Below, in pieces: positions 8,340-17,539 of a stretch of DNA of 64,000 bases. Source of the stretch: Acidobacteriota bacterium (GTDB lineage Bacteria > Acidobacteriota > Thermoanaerobaculia > UBA5066); the NCBI GenBank assembly GCA_008363385.1, contig RHKY01000012.1, forward strand, positions 52,170 through 116,169, read 5' to 3'. The notes below the pieces were generated by a model that searched no databases, was not told the origin of the DNA, and saw nothing but the letters and a program-made list of their open reading frames with translations. How positions within the stretch are numbered: the first letter of the stretch is position 1; each line of letters starts with the position of its first letter. The position numbers and the translations under genes were made by a program.

Positions 8340-9344
8340 TCAGCGGGACCGGGCGGGGAGGCCGAGGCCCGCCGCGGCGAGGAGGCGCGCGATGTCCGGC
8401 GGGACCGGCGCCACCAGCTCCAGCCGCTCCGCGGTGACGGGGTGCGCCAGGGCGAGTCGCCGGGCGTGGAGGGCCTGGCGGGGGAAGTCCCGGCAGGCGG
8501 CCTTCAAGGCCTCGTCCCGGATCCCCTTCCAGCGGGGCGACCCGTAGACCGGGTCGCCGACTACGGGGAGGTGGATCGCCTTCAGGTGGACCCGGATCTG
8601 ATGGGTCCGGCCGGTGAGGAGGAGGCACTTCAGGAGCGAGACTCCGCCCCGGTCCCCGCCGGACTCGCCGAGGAGCTCGTAGAGCGTTGACGACTCGCGC
8701 CCCTCGGTCTTCGAGGTGGTCATCCGCTTCCGGTCGGCCCGGTCGCGCAGGATCCGGAGGTCGACGCGCCCCTTGACGACCGGCGGACGCCCGTAGACGA
8801 CCGCCAGGTACTCCTTCTCGATCGTCCGCGCCTTCATCGCCCGGGCGATCCCGGCGTGGGCGGCGTCGGTCCGGGCGACCATCAGGACGCCCGAGGTGTC
8901 CTTGTCGAGGCGGTGGACGAGCCCGGGCCTCTCCGCCGCGCCGCCCCACTCCCGCGACCGGAAGAGGAGGGCGTTGACGAGCGTGCCGTCCCGGTGCCCG
9001 ACGGCGGGGTGGACGACGAGTCCGGCGGGCTTGTCGAGGACGAGGAGGTGCTCGTCCTCGTAGAGGACCGACAGCGGGATGTCCTGCGGCAGGAGGTCGG
9101 GCGGCGGAGGCGGCGGGGCCGGGAGCTCGACCGTCACGTCGTCCCCGGCGCGGACCCGGTCGCTCCCTCTCGTCCGGGCGGAGCCGTTGACGAGGACGTT
9201 GCCGGAGGCGACGAGCGACTGGATCTTCGTCCGCGAGAGCGCGGGGAGGTCGGCGAGGTGGCGGAGGAGGACGCGGTCGAGCCGCTCCCCGGCGTCCCCG
9301 CGGTCGGCGCGGAAGGCCCGCCGGGGCGGAGGGCCCGCGCTCAC
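8340..9344 (-). CDS. rluD: RluA/RluD-family 23S rRNA pseudouridine synthase
   Basis: A 334-residue pseudouridine synthase. Residues about 15-75 form an S4 RNA-binding domain (SRTKIQSLVASGNVLVNG), and the catalytic domain carries HRLDKDTSG with catalytic Asp147. Further family signatures are YEDEHLLVLDKPAGLVVHP and LLTGRTHQIRVHLK. Domain order and length fit RluD, which modifies helix 69 of 23S rRNA, although RluC-like specificity cannot be excluded. The start is a GTG overlapping the lgt stop by 4 bases. It is the last gene of the ileS-lspA-lgt-rluD unit. Confidence 0.93.
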   Translation of the reverse strand: MSAGPPPRRAFRADRGDAGERLDRVLLRHLADLPALSRTKIQSLVASGNVLVNGSARTRGSDRVRAGDDVTVELPAPPPPPPDLLPQDIPLSVLYEDEHLLVLDKPAGLVVHPAVGHRDGTLVNALLFRSREWGGAAERPGLVHRLDKDTSGVLMVARTDAAHAGIARAMKARTIEKEYLAVVYGRPPVVKGRVDLRILRDRADRKRMTTSKTEGRESSTLYELLGESGGDRGGVSLLKCLLLTGRTHQIRVHLKAIHLPVVGDPVYGSPRWKGIRDEALKAACRDFPRQALHARRLALAHPVTAERLELVAPVPPDIARLLAAAGLGLPARSR

Positions 9345-10123
9345 GCCGAGGGGGCTCTGAGCGCCCGCCGGCGTCCGGCGACGGCGATCGCCAGCGCCGC
9401 CGCCAGGCCGGCCAGGGCGATGACCTGCGACGTGGAGAGGAGGCCCAGGACGCTCCCGCGCGGGTCGCCCCGGAAGAGCTCCAGCGTGCCCCGGAGGAGC
9501 GCGTACCCGCCGAGGTACCGCGCGAAGGTCTGGCCCTCGTACCGGCGCCTCTCGAGGAGGAGGAGGAGGGCGAAGAGCACGAACGTCCCCGCGGCCTCGT
9601 ACAGCTGGACGGGGTGGAGGGGGACGCCGAGCGGGACGCCGACGTTCGTCTCGGCGACCGGGCTCGTGAAGGTGACGGCCCAGGGCCGGTGGCACTCGGT
9701 CCCCCAGCAGCAGCCCGCCGCGAAGCAGCCGAGCCGCCCGATCGCCTGACCGAGCGCGATCGAGGGCGCGGCGGCGTCGGCGACGGCGAGGAAGGAGAGG
9801 CGCTTCCTCCGGAGGAAGACGAGGGCGACGGCGACGGCGCCGATCAGGCCCCCGTAGAAGACGCCTCCGGAGCGGAGGAGCTCCCACAGGCCCGAGACCG
9901 AGCCCAGGTAGCGGCCCCCCTCGACGAAGACGAGGAGGAGCTTGGCGCCCACGAGGCCGCCGAGGAGGACCCAGATCCCGAGGTCGGCGGCGTCGTCGGG
10001 CGAGACCCCGAAGGAGGGCGACCTCCTCCTCAGGAGCCAGAGCGCCAGGAGGAAGCCGGTCGCCAGGAGGACGCCGTACGTCGGGACGCCGAAGGAGCCG
10101 ATCCGGAAAAGCTCGGGGAGCAT
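9341..10123 (-). CDS. lgt: Prolipoprotein diacylglyceryl transferase
   Basis: An integral membrane enzyme of 260 residues that moves diacylglycerol from phosphatidylglycerol to the lipobox cysteine of prolipoproteins, the first step of lipoprotein maturation. Seven or so hydrophobic segments and the family signatures GRLGCFAAGCCWG (129-141) and HPVQLYEA (170-177) are present. The ATG shares one base with the lspA stop (TGATG). Its pairing with lspA in one operon is logical, because LspA performs the next step. The window encodes many likely substrates (TPR lipoprotein, LptE, Pal, CpoB and a peptide-binding protein). Confidence 0.95.
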   Translation of the reverse strand: MLPELFRIGSFGVPTYGVLLATGFLLALWLLRRRSPSFGVSPDDAADLGIWVLLGGLVGAKLLLVFVEGGRYLGSVSGLWELLRSGGVFYGGLIGAVAVALVFLRRKRLSFLAVADAAAPSIALGQAIGRLGCFAAGCCWGTECHRPWAVTFTSPVAETNVGVPLGVPLHPVQLYEAAGTFVLFALLLLLERRRYEGQTFARYLGGYALLRGTLELFRGDPRGSVLGLLSTSQVIALAGLAAALAIAVAGRRRALRAPSA

Positions 10124-10659
10124 CAGCGCTCCACGGGGGGGGCCGGGTCGGCCTCCGGCGCGGGGTTCCTCCAGAAGTCCCAGGCCAGGAGGGCGACCCC
10201 GACCGTGATGGCGCTGTCGGCGACGTTGAAGGAGGGCCACTGGTGGCGCCCGACGTAGAAGAGGAGGAAGTCGGTGACCGACCCGAGGCGGACGCGGTCG
10301 ACGAGGTTGCCGACGGCGCCGCCGAGGACGAGGGAGAGGGCCAGCTGGAGCCTCAGGAGGCCCGCGGGCGAGCGGAGCGAGAAGACGAGGACGCCCGCGA
10401 AGACCGCGAGCGCGACGAGGTTGAGCGCCGCGGCCTTCCACGCGGCGTCGAACGACGCGAAGAGGCCGAAGGCGGCGCCGGTGTTCTGGACGTGCGTCAG
10501 GTCGAAGAAGCCCGGGATCACGGCGACCTGCGCGTGGAGCGGGATGCGGGCGACCACGGCCGCCTTCGTCACCTGGTCGAGGACGACGACCGAAGCCGAG
10601 AGGAGGAGCCAGAGGAGGCGGGCCGGGAGACGGCCGGCGAGCGGGGGGGCCTCGGGCAC
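10123..10659 (-). CDS. lspA: Lipoprotein signal peptidase (signal peptidase II)
   Basis: An aspartic membrane protease of 178 residues that removes the signal peptide from diacylglyceryl-modified prolipoproteins. Both catalytic aspartates are in their usual settings: GNLVDR (Asp121) and FNVADS (Asp148). The N-terminal LDQVTKA and the HVQNTGAAFG motif are also typical, and about four transmembrane helices are predicted. The start is a GTG 7 bases after the ileS stop, the classical ileS-lspA arrangement. The C-terminus has a short acidic/proline extension. Confidence 0.95.
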   Translation of the reverse strand: MPEAPPLAGRLPARLLWLLLSASVVVLDQVTKAAVVARIPLHAQVAVIPGFFDLTHVQNTGAAFGLFASFDAAWKAAALNLVALAVFAGVLVFSLRSPAGLLRLQLALSLVLGGAVGNLVDRVRLGSVTDFLLFYVGRHQWPSFNVADSAITVGVALLAWDFWRNPAPEADPAPPVER

Positions 10660-10666
10660 GGGCCTC

Positions 10667-13600
10667 TCAGCCCTCGCCCACGACGCCGCGGCAGCGCGGG
10701 CAGAGCCCGCCTTCCGGCACGTCGGCGCGGACCTGCCAGCAGCGGGGGCACTTGGCGCCCGACGCCGGGACGGCCGAGAGGCCGACGCCGCCGTAGAGGC
10801 CCGTCGGCTCGGCGTCGTCGGCGCGAAGGAGGCTCGGCACGATCAGGAGCTCGGCGAGCCGGGCCTCGTCGAGGCCCGTGGCCTCGAGGTCCCTGTCGAG
10901 GTCCGGCGAGCGCCCGAGCCGGGCCGTCGCCTGCGCGGAGGTCCCCACGCTCCCGGCGCGCCGGAGCGGCTCGAGCCTCCGGACGAACTCTTCGCGCAGC
11001 GACAGGAGACGGCCCCAGGCGTCGTGGGCCTCTTCCGGGAGCTCCGGGAGCCGGAGGTCCTCCCACGTGGCCAGGAACGGCGAGGAGGCCGCCCGCCCCG
11101 GGAGGCTCTGCCAGACCTCCTCCGCCGTGAACGGGCAGATCGGCTGCAGGACGAAGACGATCGTCTCGGCCAGCCGGTAGGCCGCCGTCTGGGCCGAGCG
11201 GCGCTTCGGGTCGCCGGCCGAGAGGACGTACAGGGCGTCCTTGCGGACGTCGCACCAGAGGGCCGAGAGGTCGGTCGTGCAGAAGTCGAGGAGGTGGCGC
11301 GCGACGGTGTGGAACTCGAAGCGCTCGTAGGCTGCGCGCGCCGTGTCACGGAGGCGCGCCGCCCGCGCGAGGAGGAGGCGGTCGAACGGCTCGAGCGCCG
11401 CGTCGGGGACGGCGTCCCTCGCGGGGTCGAAGTCGAGGAGGACCGACAGGAGGAAGCGCGCCGTGTTGCGGACCTTCCGGTAGGCCTCGGCCGAGCGGGC
11501 GAGGATCTCCTGGTTGATCCGTATGTCGTCGAAGAAGTCGGTCGAGGCGACGAAGAGGCGGAGGACGTCGGCCCCGTGCGTGGCGATGACGTCCTGCGGG
11601 TGGACGACGTTGCCCACGGAGCGGGACATCTTCTTCCCCTCGCCGTCCACGACGAACCCGTGCGTGACGACGGCCGCGTACGGCGCGGCGCCCCGGAGGG
11701 CGACCGAGGTCAGGAGCGAGGACTGGAACCAGCCGCGGTGCTGGTCGTGCCCCTCGAGGTAGAGGACCGGGGCGCGCGTCCCCTCCGCGTACGGGCTCTC
11801 GACGCCGTACGCCGAGGAGGCGAGGACGGCGGCGTGCGAGACGCCGGAGTCGAACCAGACGTCGAGGATGTCCCGGACCTTCTCGAAGTCGGACTTCCCG
11901 CACCGGGCGCAGGCCGCGCCCTCCGGCAGGAACGCGGCAGCGGGGAACGCCGCGTCGTCGTACCAGGCGTCGGCCCCGTGCTCGCGGAAGACGGCCACGA
12001 CGCGGTCGAAGAACGCCCTCTGGCGGGCCGGGTCGCCCGCGGGGGGGTAGTGCTCGAGCCGGCCCGCCTCCGCGCAGGCGCGGCACCTGAGGAACGTGAT
12101 CGGCGAGCCCCAGCGCCGCTGGCGCGAGATGGTCCACTCCAGGCGGTTCTCCACCATGGCGCCGATCCGGTTGACGCCGAAGGCGGGGTGCCAGGAGACC
12201 TGGTCGCGGATCTCGTGCAGGGCCGCGTCCCGGAGGGCCCCCAGGTCGATGAACCACTGGTGCGTGGCGCGGAAGACGACCGGCAGCTTGCAGCGCCAGC
12301 AGTGCGGGTAGCTGTGCGAGATCTCGTGCGCGTGGAGGAGCCGCGCGCCGGAGGGGTCGCCGGCGCGCAGGAGGTCGAGGACCGCCCGGTTGGCGTCCTG
12401 CTCGGGAGCCTTCGCGGCCACCACGCGCTTGCCGCGGAGCGGCTCCGGGACGTGGACGTCGTAGAAGCCCGCCTCGTCGACCGGGCAGAGCGCCGGGTCG
12501 TCGACGGAGAAGCCGCTGCGGCGGACCACGTCGTAGTCCTCCCGGCCGTGCCCTGGGGCGGTGTGGACGAGCCCCGTGCCGTCCGTCGTCGAGACGTGCT
12601 CGCCGACGAGGAACCCGAAGCTCTTCCCGTCCACGTCGAAGGGGCGCCGGTAGGCCGGCTTCGTGGCCGCCACCTGGGCGCCCGTCCGCCGGGTCCCGGG
12701 GACCGCCGCGAGGTCCTTCCAGCCGAGGGCCTCGGCCACGGCCGGGACGAGCGGCTCGGCGAGGAGGTAGAGCGTCCCGGGCTCGGAGGCCCGCGCCGCC
12801 AGGACGTACGGGATCTCCCCGCCGAGAGCGATCGCCCTGTTGGCGGGGAGCGTCCAAGGAGTCGTCGTCCAGATCACCGCGAAGAGCGCCGTCCCGCCGG
12901 CGAGGGCGTCGCCCCAGAGGGCCCGGGTGGCCCCGGAGGGCTCCACCGGGAGCGCCACGTAGATGGACGGGTCCTTCCGGTCCTCGTACTCCACCTCGGC
13001 CTCGGCCAGCGCCGTCTTGCAGGTGGGGCACCAGAGGACCGCCTTGAAGCCGAACGTGACGAGCCCCTTCTCGACGAAGACGCCGAAGGCGCGGGCGATC
13101 TCGGCCTGGTAGCCGAAGTCCATCGTCCGGTACGGGGCGTCCCACGTCCCGAGGATCCCGAGCCGCTGGAACTCGGTCCGCTGCGTGGCGACCCACTTCT
13201 CGGCGTAGGCGCGGCAGGCGCGGCGCACCTCGACGTCGGACATCTCCCGCTTCTTCGCCCCGAGCTCCTTGTCCACCTTCAGCTCGATCGGAAGGCCGTG
13301 GCAGTCCCAGCCGGGGACGTACGGGGCGTCGTACCCCGCGAGGGTCCGCGAGCGTACGGCCACGTCCTTCAGGATCTTGTTCAGCGCGGTCCCGATGTGG
13401 ATGTGCCCGTTGGCGTACGGCGGGCCGTCGTGCAGGACGTACCGCGGCGCGCCGCGGCGCGCCTCCCGGAGGCGCCCGTAGGCGTCCTCGTCGAACCACC
13501 GCTGCAGGCGGGGGGGCTCCCGCTTCGGGAGGTCCGCCTTCATCGGGAAGTCCGTCTTGGGGAGGAGGAGGGTGGCCTTCCAGTCAGGGGTGGAACTCAT
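10667..13600 (-). CDS. ileS: Isoleucyl-tRNA synthetase
   Basis: A class I aminoacyl-tRNA synthetase of 977 residues that charges tRNA-Ile. The HIGH motif is HIHIG (66-70), preceded by [12 protein letters not shown]. The KMSKS loop reads KMSRS (about 655). The editing (CP1) domain lies between them, and a C-terminal zinc finger CPRCW...CPRC (about 950-970) ends the protein, as in the bacterial type. The chosen ATG begins [10 protein letters not shown]. It has no Shine-Dalgarno but sits 11 bases after a plausible -10. First gene of the ileS-lspA-lgt-rluD operon. Confidence 0.97.
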   Translation of the reverse strand: MSSTPDWKATLLLPKTDFPMKADLPKREPPRLQRWFDEDAYGRLREARRGAPRYVLHDGPPYANGHIHIGTALNKILKDVAVRSRTLAGYDAPYVPGWDCHGLPIELKVDKELGAKKREMSDVEVRRACRAYAEKWVATQRTEFQRLGILGTWDAPYRTMDFGYQAEIARAFGVFVEKGLVTFGFKAVLWCPTCKTALAEAEVEYEDRKDPSIYVALPVEPSGATRALWGDALAGGTALFAVIWTTTPWTLPANRAIALGGEIPYVLAARASEPGTLYLLAEPLVPAVAEALGWKDLAAVPGTRRTGAQVAATKPAYRRPFDVDGKSFGFLVGEHVSTTDGTGLVHTAPGHGREDYDVVRRSGFSVDDPALCPVDEAGFYDVHVPEPLRGKRVVAAKAPEQDANRAVLDLLRAGDPSGARLLHAHEISHSYPHCWRCKLPVVFRATHQWFIDLGALRDAALHEIRDQVSWHPAFGVNRIGAMVENRLEWTISRQRRWGSPITFLRCRACAEAGRLEHYPPAGDPARQRAFFDRVVAVFREHGADAWYDDAAFPAAAFLPEGAACARCGKSDFEKVRDILDVWFDSGVSHAAVLASSAYGVESPYAEGTRAPVLYLEGHDQHRGWFQSSLLTSVALRGAAPYAAVVTHGFVVDGEGKKMSRSVGNVVHPQDVIATHGADVLRLFVASTDFFDDIRINQEILARSAEAYRKVRNTARFLLSVLLDFDPARDAVPDAALEPFDRLLLARAARLRDTARAAYERFEFHTVARHLLDFCTTDLSALWCDVRKDALYVLSAGDPKRRSAQTAAYRLAETIVFVLQPICPFTAEEVWQSLPGRAASSPFLATWEDLRLPELPEEAHDAWGRLLSLREEFVRRLEPLRRAGSVGTSAQATARLGRSPDLDRDLEATGLDEARLAELLIVPSLLRADDAEPTGLYGGVGLSAVPASGAKCPRCWQVRADVPEGGLCPRCRGVVGEG

Positions 13601-13611
13601 CGGGAGGACGG

Positions 13612-13640
13612 AGGTTACGTGCCGGGGGCGCGGCGGGCAA
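13612..13640 (-). promoter_or_regulatory. Putative ileS operon promoter
   Basis: On the minus strand, TTGCCC (13640-13635) and TAACCT (13617-13612) are 17 bases apart. The -10 ends 11 bases before the ileS ATG, giving a leader of about 5 nt with no Shine-Dalgarno. Confidence 0.5.
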
Positions 13641-13654
13641 GCGGGCCCTTCCCT

Positions 13655-13660
13655 TAGACT
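13655..13660 (+). promoter_or_regulatory. -10-like TAGACT for oxidoreductase-mtnP-adoK operon
   Basis: TAGACT, 36 bases before the ATG at 13697. The leader would contain AGGAGG (13684-13689), a normal Shine-Dalgarno. No obvious -35. The same hexamer recurs before ribH and before the gene at 42040. Confidence 0.4.
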
Positions 13661-13696
13661 CCGGGCGGCGCGCGGGGCGCGCCAGGAGGCGAATCG

Positions 13697-14650
13697 ATGG
13701 AGGAGCGGACGGTCCGCGTCGGCGTCGTCGGCTGCGGGTACCTCGGGCGGCACCACGCCCGGATCCTCTCGGGGCTCCCCGGGACCCGCCCGGCGGGGTT
13801 CGTCGAGCCGGACGACGCGAAGGCGGCGGCGATCCAGGAGGCCCACGGCGCCGCCGGGATGGTCCGGAGGCGCTCCGTGGCCGAGCTCCTCGCCGAGGGC
13901 GCCGAGGCCGTCGTCGTGGCCACGCCCACGGTCACCCACGCCGAGGTCGCCGCGGAGCTGATGGAGGGCGGCGCGGACGTGATGATCGAGAAGCCGGTCA
14001 CCGCGACGCTCGAGGAGGCGGACGCCCTGATCGCGCTCGCGAAGGCGAAGGGGCGGGTCCTGCAGGTGGGCCACATCGAGCGGTTCAACCCCGCCGTCGT
14101 CGCCGTACGGCCCCTCGTGACCGACGTGAAGTTCATCGAGGCCCACCGGCTCGGCGTCTTCGTCCCGCGGGCCCTCGACGTGGACGTCGTCCTCGACCTC
14201 CTCGTCCACGACCTCGACATCGCGCTCGACCTCGTCGGGCGTCCCGTCCGCGAGATCCGCGCGGTCGGGGTCCCGATCCTGAGCGGCAAGGTCGACATCG
14301 CCTCGGTGCGGCTGGCGTTCGAGGGGGGGTGCGTGGCGAACCTGACCGCCTCGCGCGTCTCGCAGGAGAAGACGCGGAAGTTCCGCTTCTTCCAGCCCGA
14401 CTGGTACTTCTCGCTCGACACCCAGAACCGCGACGTGAAGGCCTACCGCCTCGACCGGTTCACGGGCGCTCCCCGGATCGTCGAGTGGCCGGTCTCCGTC
14501 CCCGCGACGGACCCGCTCACCGCCGAGGACGCGGCGTTCGTCAAGGCGTGCCGCGAGCGGAGCGAGCCCGAGGTGACGGGCGAGGCGGGGCGGGCCGCGC
14601 TGAAGCTCGCGCACGAGATCCTCGCGTCGGTCTCCGAGGCGATGCGTTGA
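13697..14650 (+). CDS. Gfo/Idh/MocA-family NAD(P)-dependent oxidoreductase
   Basis: A 317-residue dehydrogenase with an N-terminal Rossmann fold ([16 protein letters not shown], residues 9-24) and the family's EKP motif (about 97-99). The segment [11 protein letters not shown] is typical of a subgroup that includes sugar-nucleotide dehydrogenases, for example UDP-GlcNAc 3-dehydrogenases. That specificity is only a possibility here, since no lipid A genes adjoin it. It has AGGAGG before the ATG and overlaps mtnP by 4 bases (TTGA), so it is cotranscribed with nucleoside-salvage genes. The substrate is unknown. Confidence 0.88.
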   Translation: MEERTVRVGVVGCGYLGRHHARILSGLPGTRPAGFVEPDDAKAAAIQEAHGAAGMVRRRSVAELLAEGAEAVVVATPTVTHAEVAAELMEGGADVMIEKPVTATLEEADALIALAKAKGRVLQVGHIERFNPAVVAVRPLVTDVKFIEAHRLGVFVPRALDVDVVLDLLVHDLDIALDLVGRPVREIRAVGVPILSGKVDIASVRLAFEGGCVANLTASRVSQEKTRKFRFFQPDWYFSLDTQNRDVKAYRLDRFTGAPRIVEWPVSVPATDPLTAEDAAFVKACRERSEPEVTGEAGRAALKLAHEILASVSEAMR

Positions 14651-15504
14651 AGCCGATCGGCCTGATCGGCGGCTCGGGCCTGTACGCCCTGCCCTCCCTG
14701 ACGGTCCGCGAGGAGGTGCGCCTCTCGACGCCGTTCGGAGAGCCGTCCGACGCCTTCGTCCTGGGCGAGCTGGGCGACGTCCCGGTCGCCTTCCTCTCCC
14801 GCCACGGGCGCGGCCACCGGCGCGCCCCCTCGGAGGTCGCCTTCCGCGCCAACGTCTGGGGGTTCCGGAAGCTGGGCTGCGACGCGCTCCTCTCGGCCTC
14901 GGCCTGCGGCTCGATGCGGGAGGAGTACCGGCCGGGCGACGTCGTCCTGGCCGACCAGTTCGTCGACCGGACGAGGGGGCGGGAGGCGAGCTTCTTCGGG
15001 GACGGCTGCGTGGCGCACGTCTCCATGGCCCACCCCGTCTGCCCGCGCCTCCTCGACGTGCTGGAGGCGACCGCGCGAGGCGACGGCGTCCGCGTCCACC
15101 GCGGCGGGACCTACCTCTGCATCGAGGGGCCCCAGTTCTCCACGCGGGCCGAGTCGCTCCTCTACCGGTCGTGGGGCGTCGACGTGATCGGGATGACGAA
15201 CGCCACCGAGGCCAAGCTCTGCCGCGAGGCGGAGATCTGCTACGCCTCGATGGCGATGGTGACCGACTACGACTGCTGGAACGAGGAGGAGCAGGCCGTC
15301 ACCGTCGAGGCCGTCCTCTCCGTCCTCGCGGCCAACGCCGCCACGGCGAACCGCGTCCTGGCCGCCGCCGTCCTCTCGGTGGACGGGGCCCGGGACTGCA
15401 CCTGCCGGGACGCCCTCTCCACCGCGGTCCTGACGCGGCGCGAGGACGTCCCCGAGAAGACGCGGGAGCGCCTCGCGCTCCTCCTGGAGAAGCGCTGGAG
15501 ATGA
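14647..15504 (+). CDS. mtnP: S-methyl-5'-thioadenosine phosphorylase
   Basis: A 285-residue nucleoside phosphorylase that splits 5'-methylthioadenosine, the by-product of polyamine and other SAM-dependent reactions, into adenine and methylthioribose-1-phosphate. The motifs GLIGGSGLY (5-13), [31 protein letters not shown] and [18 protein letters not shown] followed by TDYDCW match the MTAP branch rather than PNP. The start is TTG, overlapping the previous stop. It overlaps adoK by 4 bases; together the two would recycle adenine and adenosine from SAM metabolism. Inosine phosphorylase activity cannot be excluded by sequence. Confidence 0.92.
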   Translation: MKPIGLIGGSGLYALPSLTVREEVRLSTPFGEPSDAFVLGELGDVPVAFLSRHGRGHRRAPSEVAFRANVWGFRKLGCDALLSASACGSMREEYRPGDVVLADQFVDRTRGREASFFGDGCVAHVSMAHPVCPRLLDVLEATARGDGVRVHRGGTYLCIEGPQFSTRAESLLYRSWGVDVIGMTNATEAKLCREAEICYASMAMVTDYDCWNEEEQAVTVEAVLSVLAANAATANRVLAAAVLSVDGARDCTCRDALSTAVLTRREDVPEKTRERLALLLEKRWR

Positions 15505-16508
15505 ACGAACCCCGGATCGTCGTCACCGGATCGGTGGCCTACGACTACCTGATGACCTTCCCCGGCCGGTTCAGCGAGGTGGTCGTGCCGGACCGGTTGC
15601 ACCGCCTGTCCGTCTCCTTCCTGGTCGACGAGATGCGGCGGGTCCGCGGCGGGGTCGCCCCGAACATCGCCTACAGCCTCGCCCTCCTCGGCGCCCGCCC
15701 CGCGGTGATGGCCACCGCCGGGCCGGACGCCGTCGACTACCGGGCCTGGCTCTCGGGCGAGGGGGTCGACGTCTCGGAGCTGAGGATCTGCGAGGACGTC
15801 TTCACGGCCTCCTTCTTCGTCTCGACGGACCTCGACCAGAACCAGATCGCCACCTTCTACGCCGGGGCGATGGCCCGCGCTTCCGAGCTGACCTTCCGAG
15901 CGTTCCCGCCGGGGTCGGTCGCGATGGCGGTCATCTCGCCCAACGACCCGGCCGCCATGGACTCCTACGCCCGCGAGTGCCGCGAGCTCCTGATCCCGTT
16001 CGTCTACGACCCCAGCCAGCAGGTCGCCCGGCTCTCCGGCGCGGACATCCTCGAGGGGCTCTCCGGCGCGGCGATCCTCGTCGGGAACGAGTACGAGTTC
16101 GGCATCGTGGAGAAGAAGACGGGCCTCTCGGAGACGGAGCTCCTCGCCCGCGTGCCGGTGGTCGTCATCACGCGGGGGGAGGAGGGGTCGACGATCGCTC
16201 TGCGGGGGGGGACGCCCGACGCGCCGCTCGGCGCCACGACGATCCGGATCCCCCCGGCCCGCGTGGGGACCGGGCCGGTCGACCCGACGGGCGTCGGAGA
16301 CGCCTTCCGGGCCGGCCTCCTGGCGGCCCGGCTCCGAGGGCTCCCCTGGGACGTGGCGGGGCGGGTCGGGAGCGTGGCCGCCGTCTACGCGCTGGAGACC
16401 GTCGGGCCGCAGCCGAGGCGGTATTCACCGGAGGAGTTCGTCCGGAGGTACCGGGAGGAGTTCGGGGCCGACGGGGAGCACGCGGGGGTGGAGCGGCTCT
16501 GGAGGTAG
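15501..16508 (+). CDS. adoK: Adenosine kinase, PfkB (ribokinase) family
   Basis: A 335-residue PfkB-family kinase. The N-terminal stretch VTGSVAYDYLMTFPGRFSE, then RGGVAPNIAYSLALLGA and DPSQQVARLSGADI, resemble actinobacterial adenosine kinase (Mycobacterium AdoK type) more than ribokinase or fructokinase. The ATP/catalytic motif DPTGVGDAFRAG (about 260-271) contains the catalytic aspartate. It would phosphorylate adenosine to AMP. Overlap with mtnP (ATGA) supports a role in adenosine and SAM-by-product salvage. The substrate is inferred from similarity and context, since PfkB kinases vary. Confidence 0.87.
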   Translation: MNEPRIVVTGSVAYDYLMTFPGRFSEVVVPDRLHRLSVSFLVDEMRRVRGGVAPNIAYSLALLGARPAVMATAGPDAVDYRAWLSGEGVDVSELRICEDVFTASFFVSTDLDQNQIATFYAGAMARASELTFRAFPPGSVAMAVISPNDPAAMDSYARECRELLIPFVYDPSQQVARLSGADILEGLSGAAILVGNEYEFGIVEKKTGLSETELLARVPVVVITRGEEGSTIALRGGTPDAPLGATTIRIPPARVGTGPVDPTGVGDAFRAGLLAARLRGLPWDVAGRVGSVAAVYALETVGPQPRRYSPEEFVRRYREEFGADGEHAGVERLWR

Positions 16509-16566
16509 GCCGGTCCCGCCGGCCGAGACGCTCCCGCACGCGACCCCTCCGGTTTCGTCGGCAGCC

Positions 16567-16575
16567 TGCTAGACT
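16567..16575 (+). promoter_or_regulatory. Extended -10 (TGC-TAGACT) for ribH operon
   Basis: TGCTAGACT lies 9 bases before the ribH ATG, giving a leader of about 3 nt. No -35 and no Shine-Dalgarno are seen. The same 9-mer precedes the gene at 42040. Confidence 0.5.
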
Positions 16576-16584
16576 GGCTCGGTC

Positions 16585-17073
16585 ATGGTCGTGTTCGAAG
16601 GAAGCCTCCGCGCCGACGGACGGCGCTTCGGGATCGTCGCCTCCCGCACGAACGACGTCGTCGTCGCCCGGCTGCTCGACGGCGCCCTCGACACGCTGAA
16701 GCGGCTCGGCGCCGCCGAAGCGGACGTCGTCGTCGCCCGGACTCCGGGCGCCTGGGAGATCCCCCTGGCCCTCCGGGACCTGGGGCGCTCCGGCCGGTTC
16801 GACTCGCTGATCGCCCTCGGGGCCGTCATCCGGGGCGGGACGCCCCACTTCGAGTACGTCGCCGCGGAGGTGTCGAAGGGGATCTTCCAGGTCTCGCTCG
16901 AGCTCGATCTGCCCGTCGGCTTCGGGCTCCTGACGACCGACTCGCTGGAGCAGGCGCTGGAGCGCTCGGGGGCCAAGGCGGGGAACAAGGGGTCCGAGGC
17001 GGCGATGGCCGCCGTCGAGTCGGCGGACCTCCGCGCGCGGCTTCGGGCCGGCGCCCCGGCCGCGGCCCGCTGA
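16585..17073 (+). CDS. ribH: 6,7-dimethyl-8-ribityllumazine synthase
   Basis: Lumazine synthase (162 residues) condenses 5-amino-6-ribitylaminouracil with dihydroxybutanone phosphate, the penultimate riboflavin step. Signatures are ASRTND (19-24), RTPGAWEIP (52-60), GAVIRGGTPHFEYV (79-92, with catalytic His88) and GLLTTDSLEQALERSG. The usual RFN reads RTN. It is followed after 7 bases by nusB, the common ribH-nusB order. Other riboflavin genes are not in the window. Confidence 0.95.
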   Translation: MVVFEGSLRADGRRFGIVASRTNDVVVARLLDGALDTLKRLGAAEADVVVARTPGAWEIPLALRDLGRSGRFDSLIALGAVIRGGTPHFEYVAAEVSKGIFQVSLELDLPVGFGLLTTDSLEQALERSGAKAGNKGSEAAMAAVESADLRARLRAGAPAAAR

Positions 17074-17080
17074 GGGCGCC

Positions 17081-17539
17081 ATGGCCGGCCGACGCCGGAA
17101 GGCGAGGGAGCTGGCTCTCCAGCTCCTCTTCCAGAACGACCTGGCCGGCACCGCGCCCGAGGAGATGTTCCGCTCGACGGAGGAGTACGTCGAGGCCCGG
17201 CCGGAGGTCCAGGAGTACGCCTCGCGCCTCCTCCTCGGGACTCTCGAGCGCCGGGAGGAGCTGGACGAGAAGCTCTCCGAGCGGTCCGAGCACTGGCGCC
17301 TCGGACGGATGCCGGCCGTGGACCGCAACCTCCTCCGCCTGGCGCTCTACGAGCTCCTCTACGAGGCCGAGACGCCGCACGCCGTCGTGATCGACGAGGC
17401 GGTGGAGATCGCCAAGAAGTTCTCGACGCCCTCCTCGGGCCCGTTCGTCAACGGCGTCCTGGACGGGATCCGCCGTGCCGTCTTCGGCCCGGCCCCGCGG
17501 GACGAGCGCCGGGTGCCGCCGGCCGTGGGGAAGCGTTGA
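17081..17539 (+). CDS. nusB: Transcription antitermination factor NusB
   Basis: An all-helical RNA-binding factor of 152 residues that, with NusE (S10), promotes antitermination in rRNA operons. Family features are the N-terminal RRKARELALQLLFQND, the central LDRNLLRLA-like segment (PAVDRNLLRLALYELLYE) and VIDEAVEIAKKFSTPSSGPFVNGVLDGI. It has normal length plus a short basic tail. It overlaps the transglutaminase gene by 4 bases (TTGA) and starts a chain of overlapping genes that reaches lptE. Confidence 0.96.
   Translation: MAGRRRKARELALQLLFQNDLAGTAPEEMFRSTEEYVEARPEVQEYASRLLLGTLERREELDEKLSERSEHWRLGRMPAVDRNLLRLALYELLYEAETPHAVVIDEAVEIAKKFSTPSSGPFVNGVLDGIRRAVFGPAPRDERRVPPAVGKR

Noticed and set aside
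10274-13657. A 1,127-codon plus-strand open frame opposite ileS
   Set aside because: Antisense shadow of a clear isoleucyl-tRNA synthetase; no domain or initiation signal supports it.
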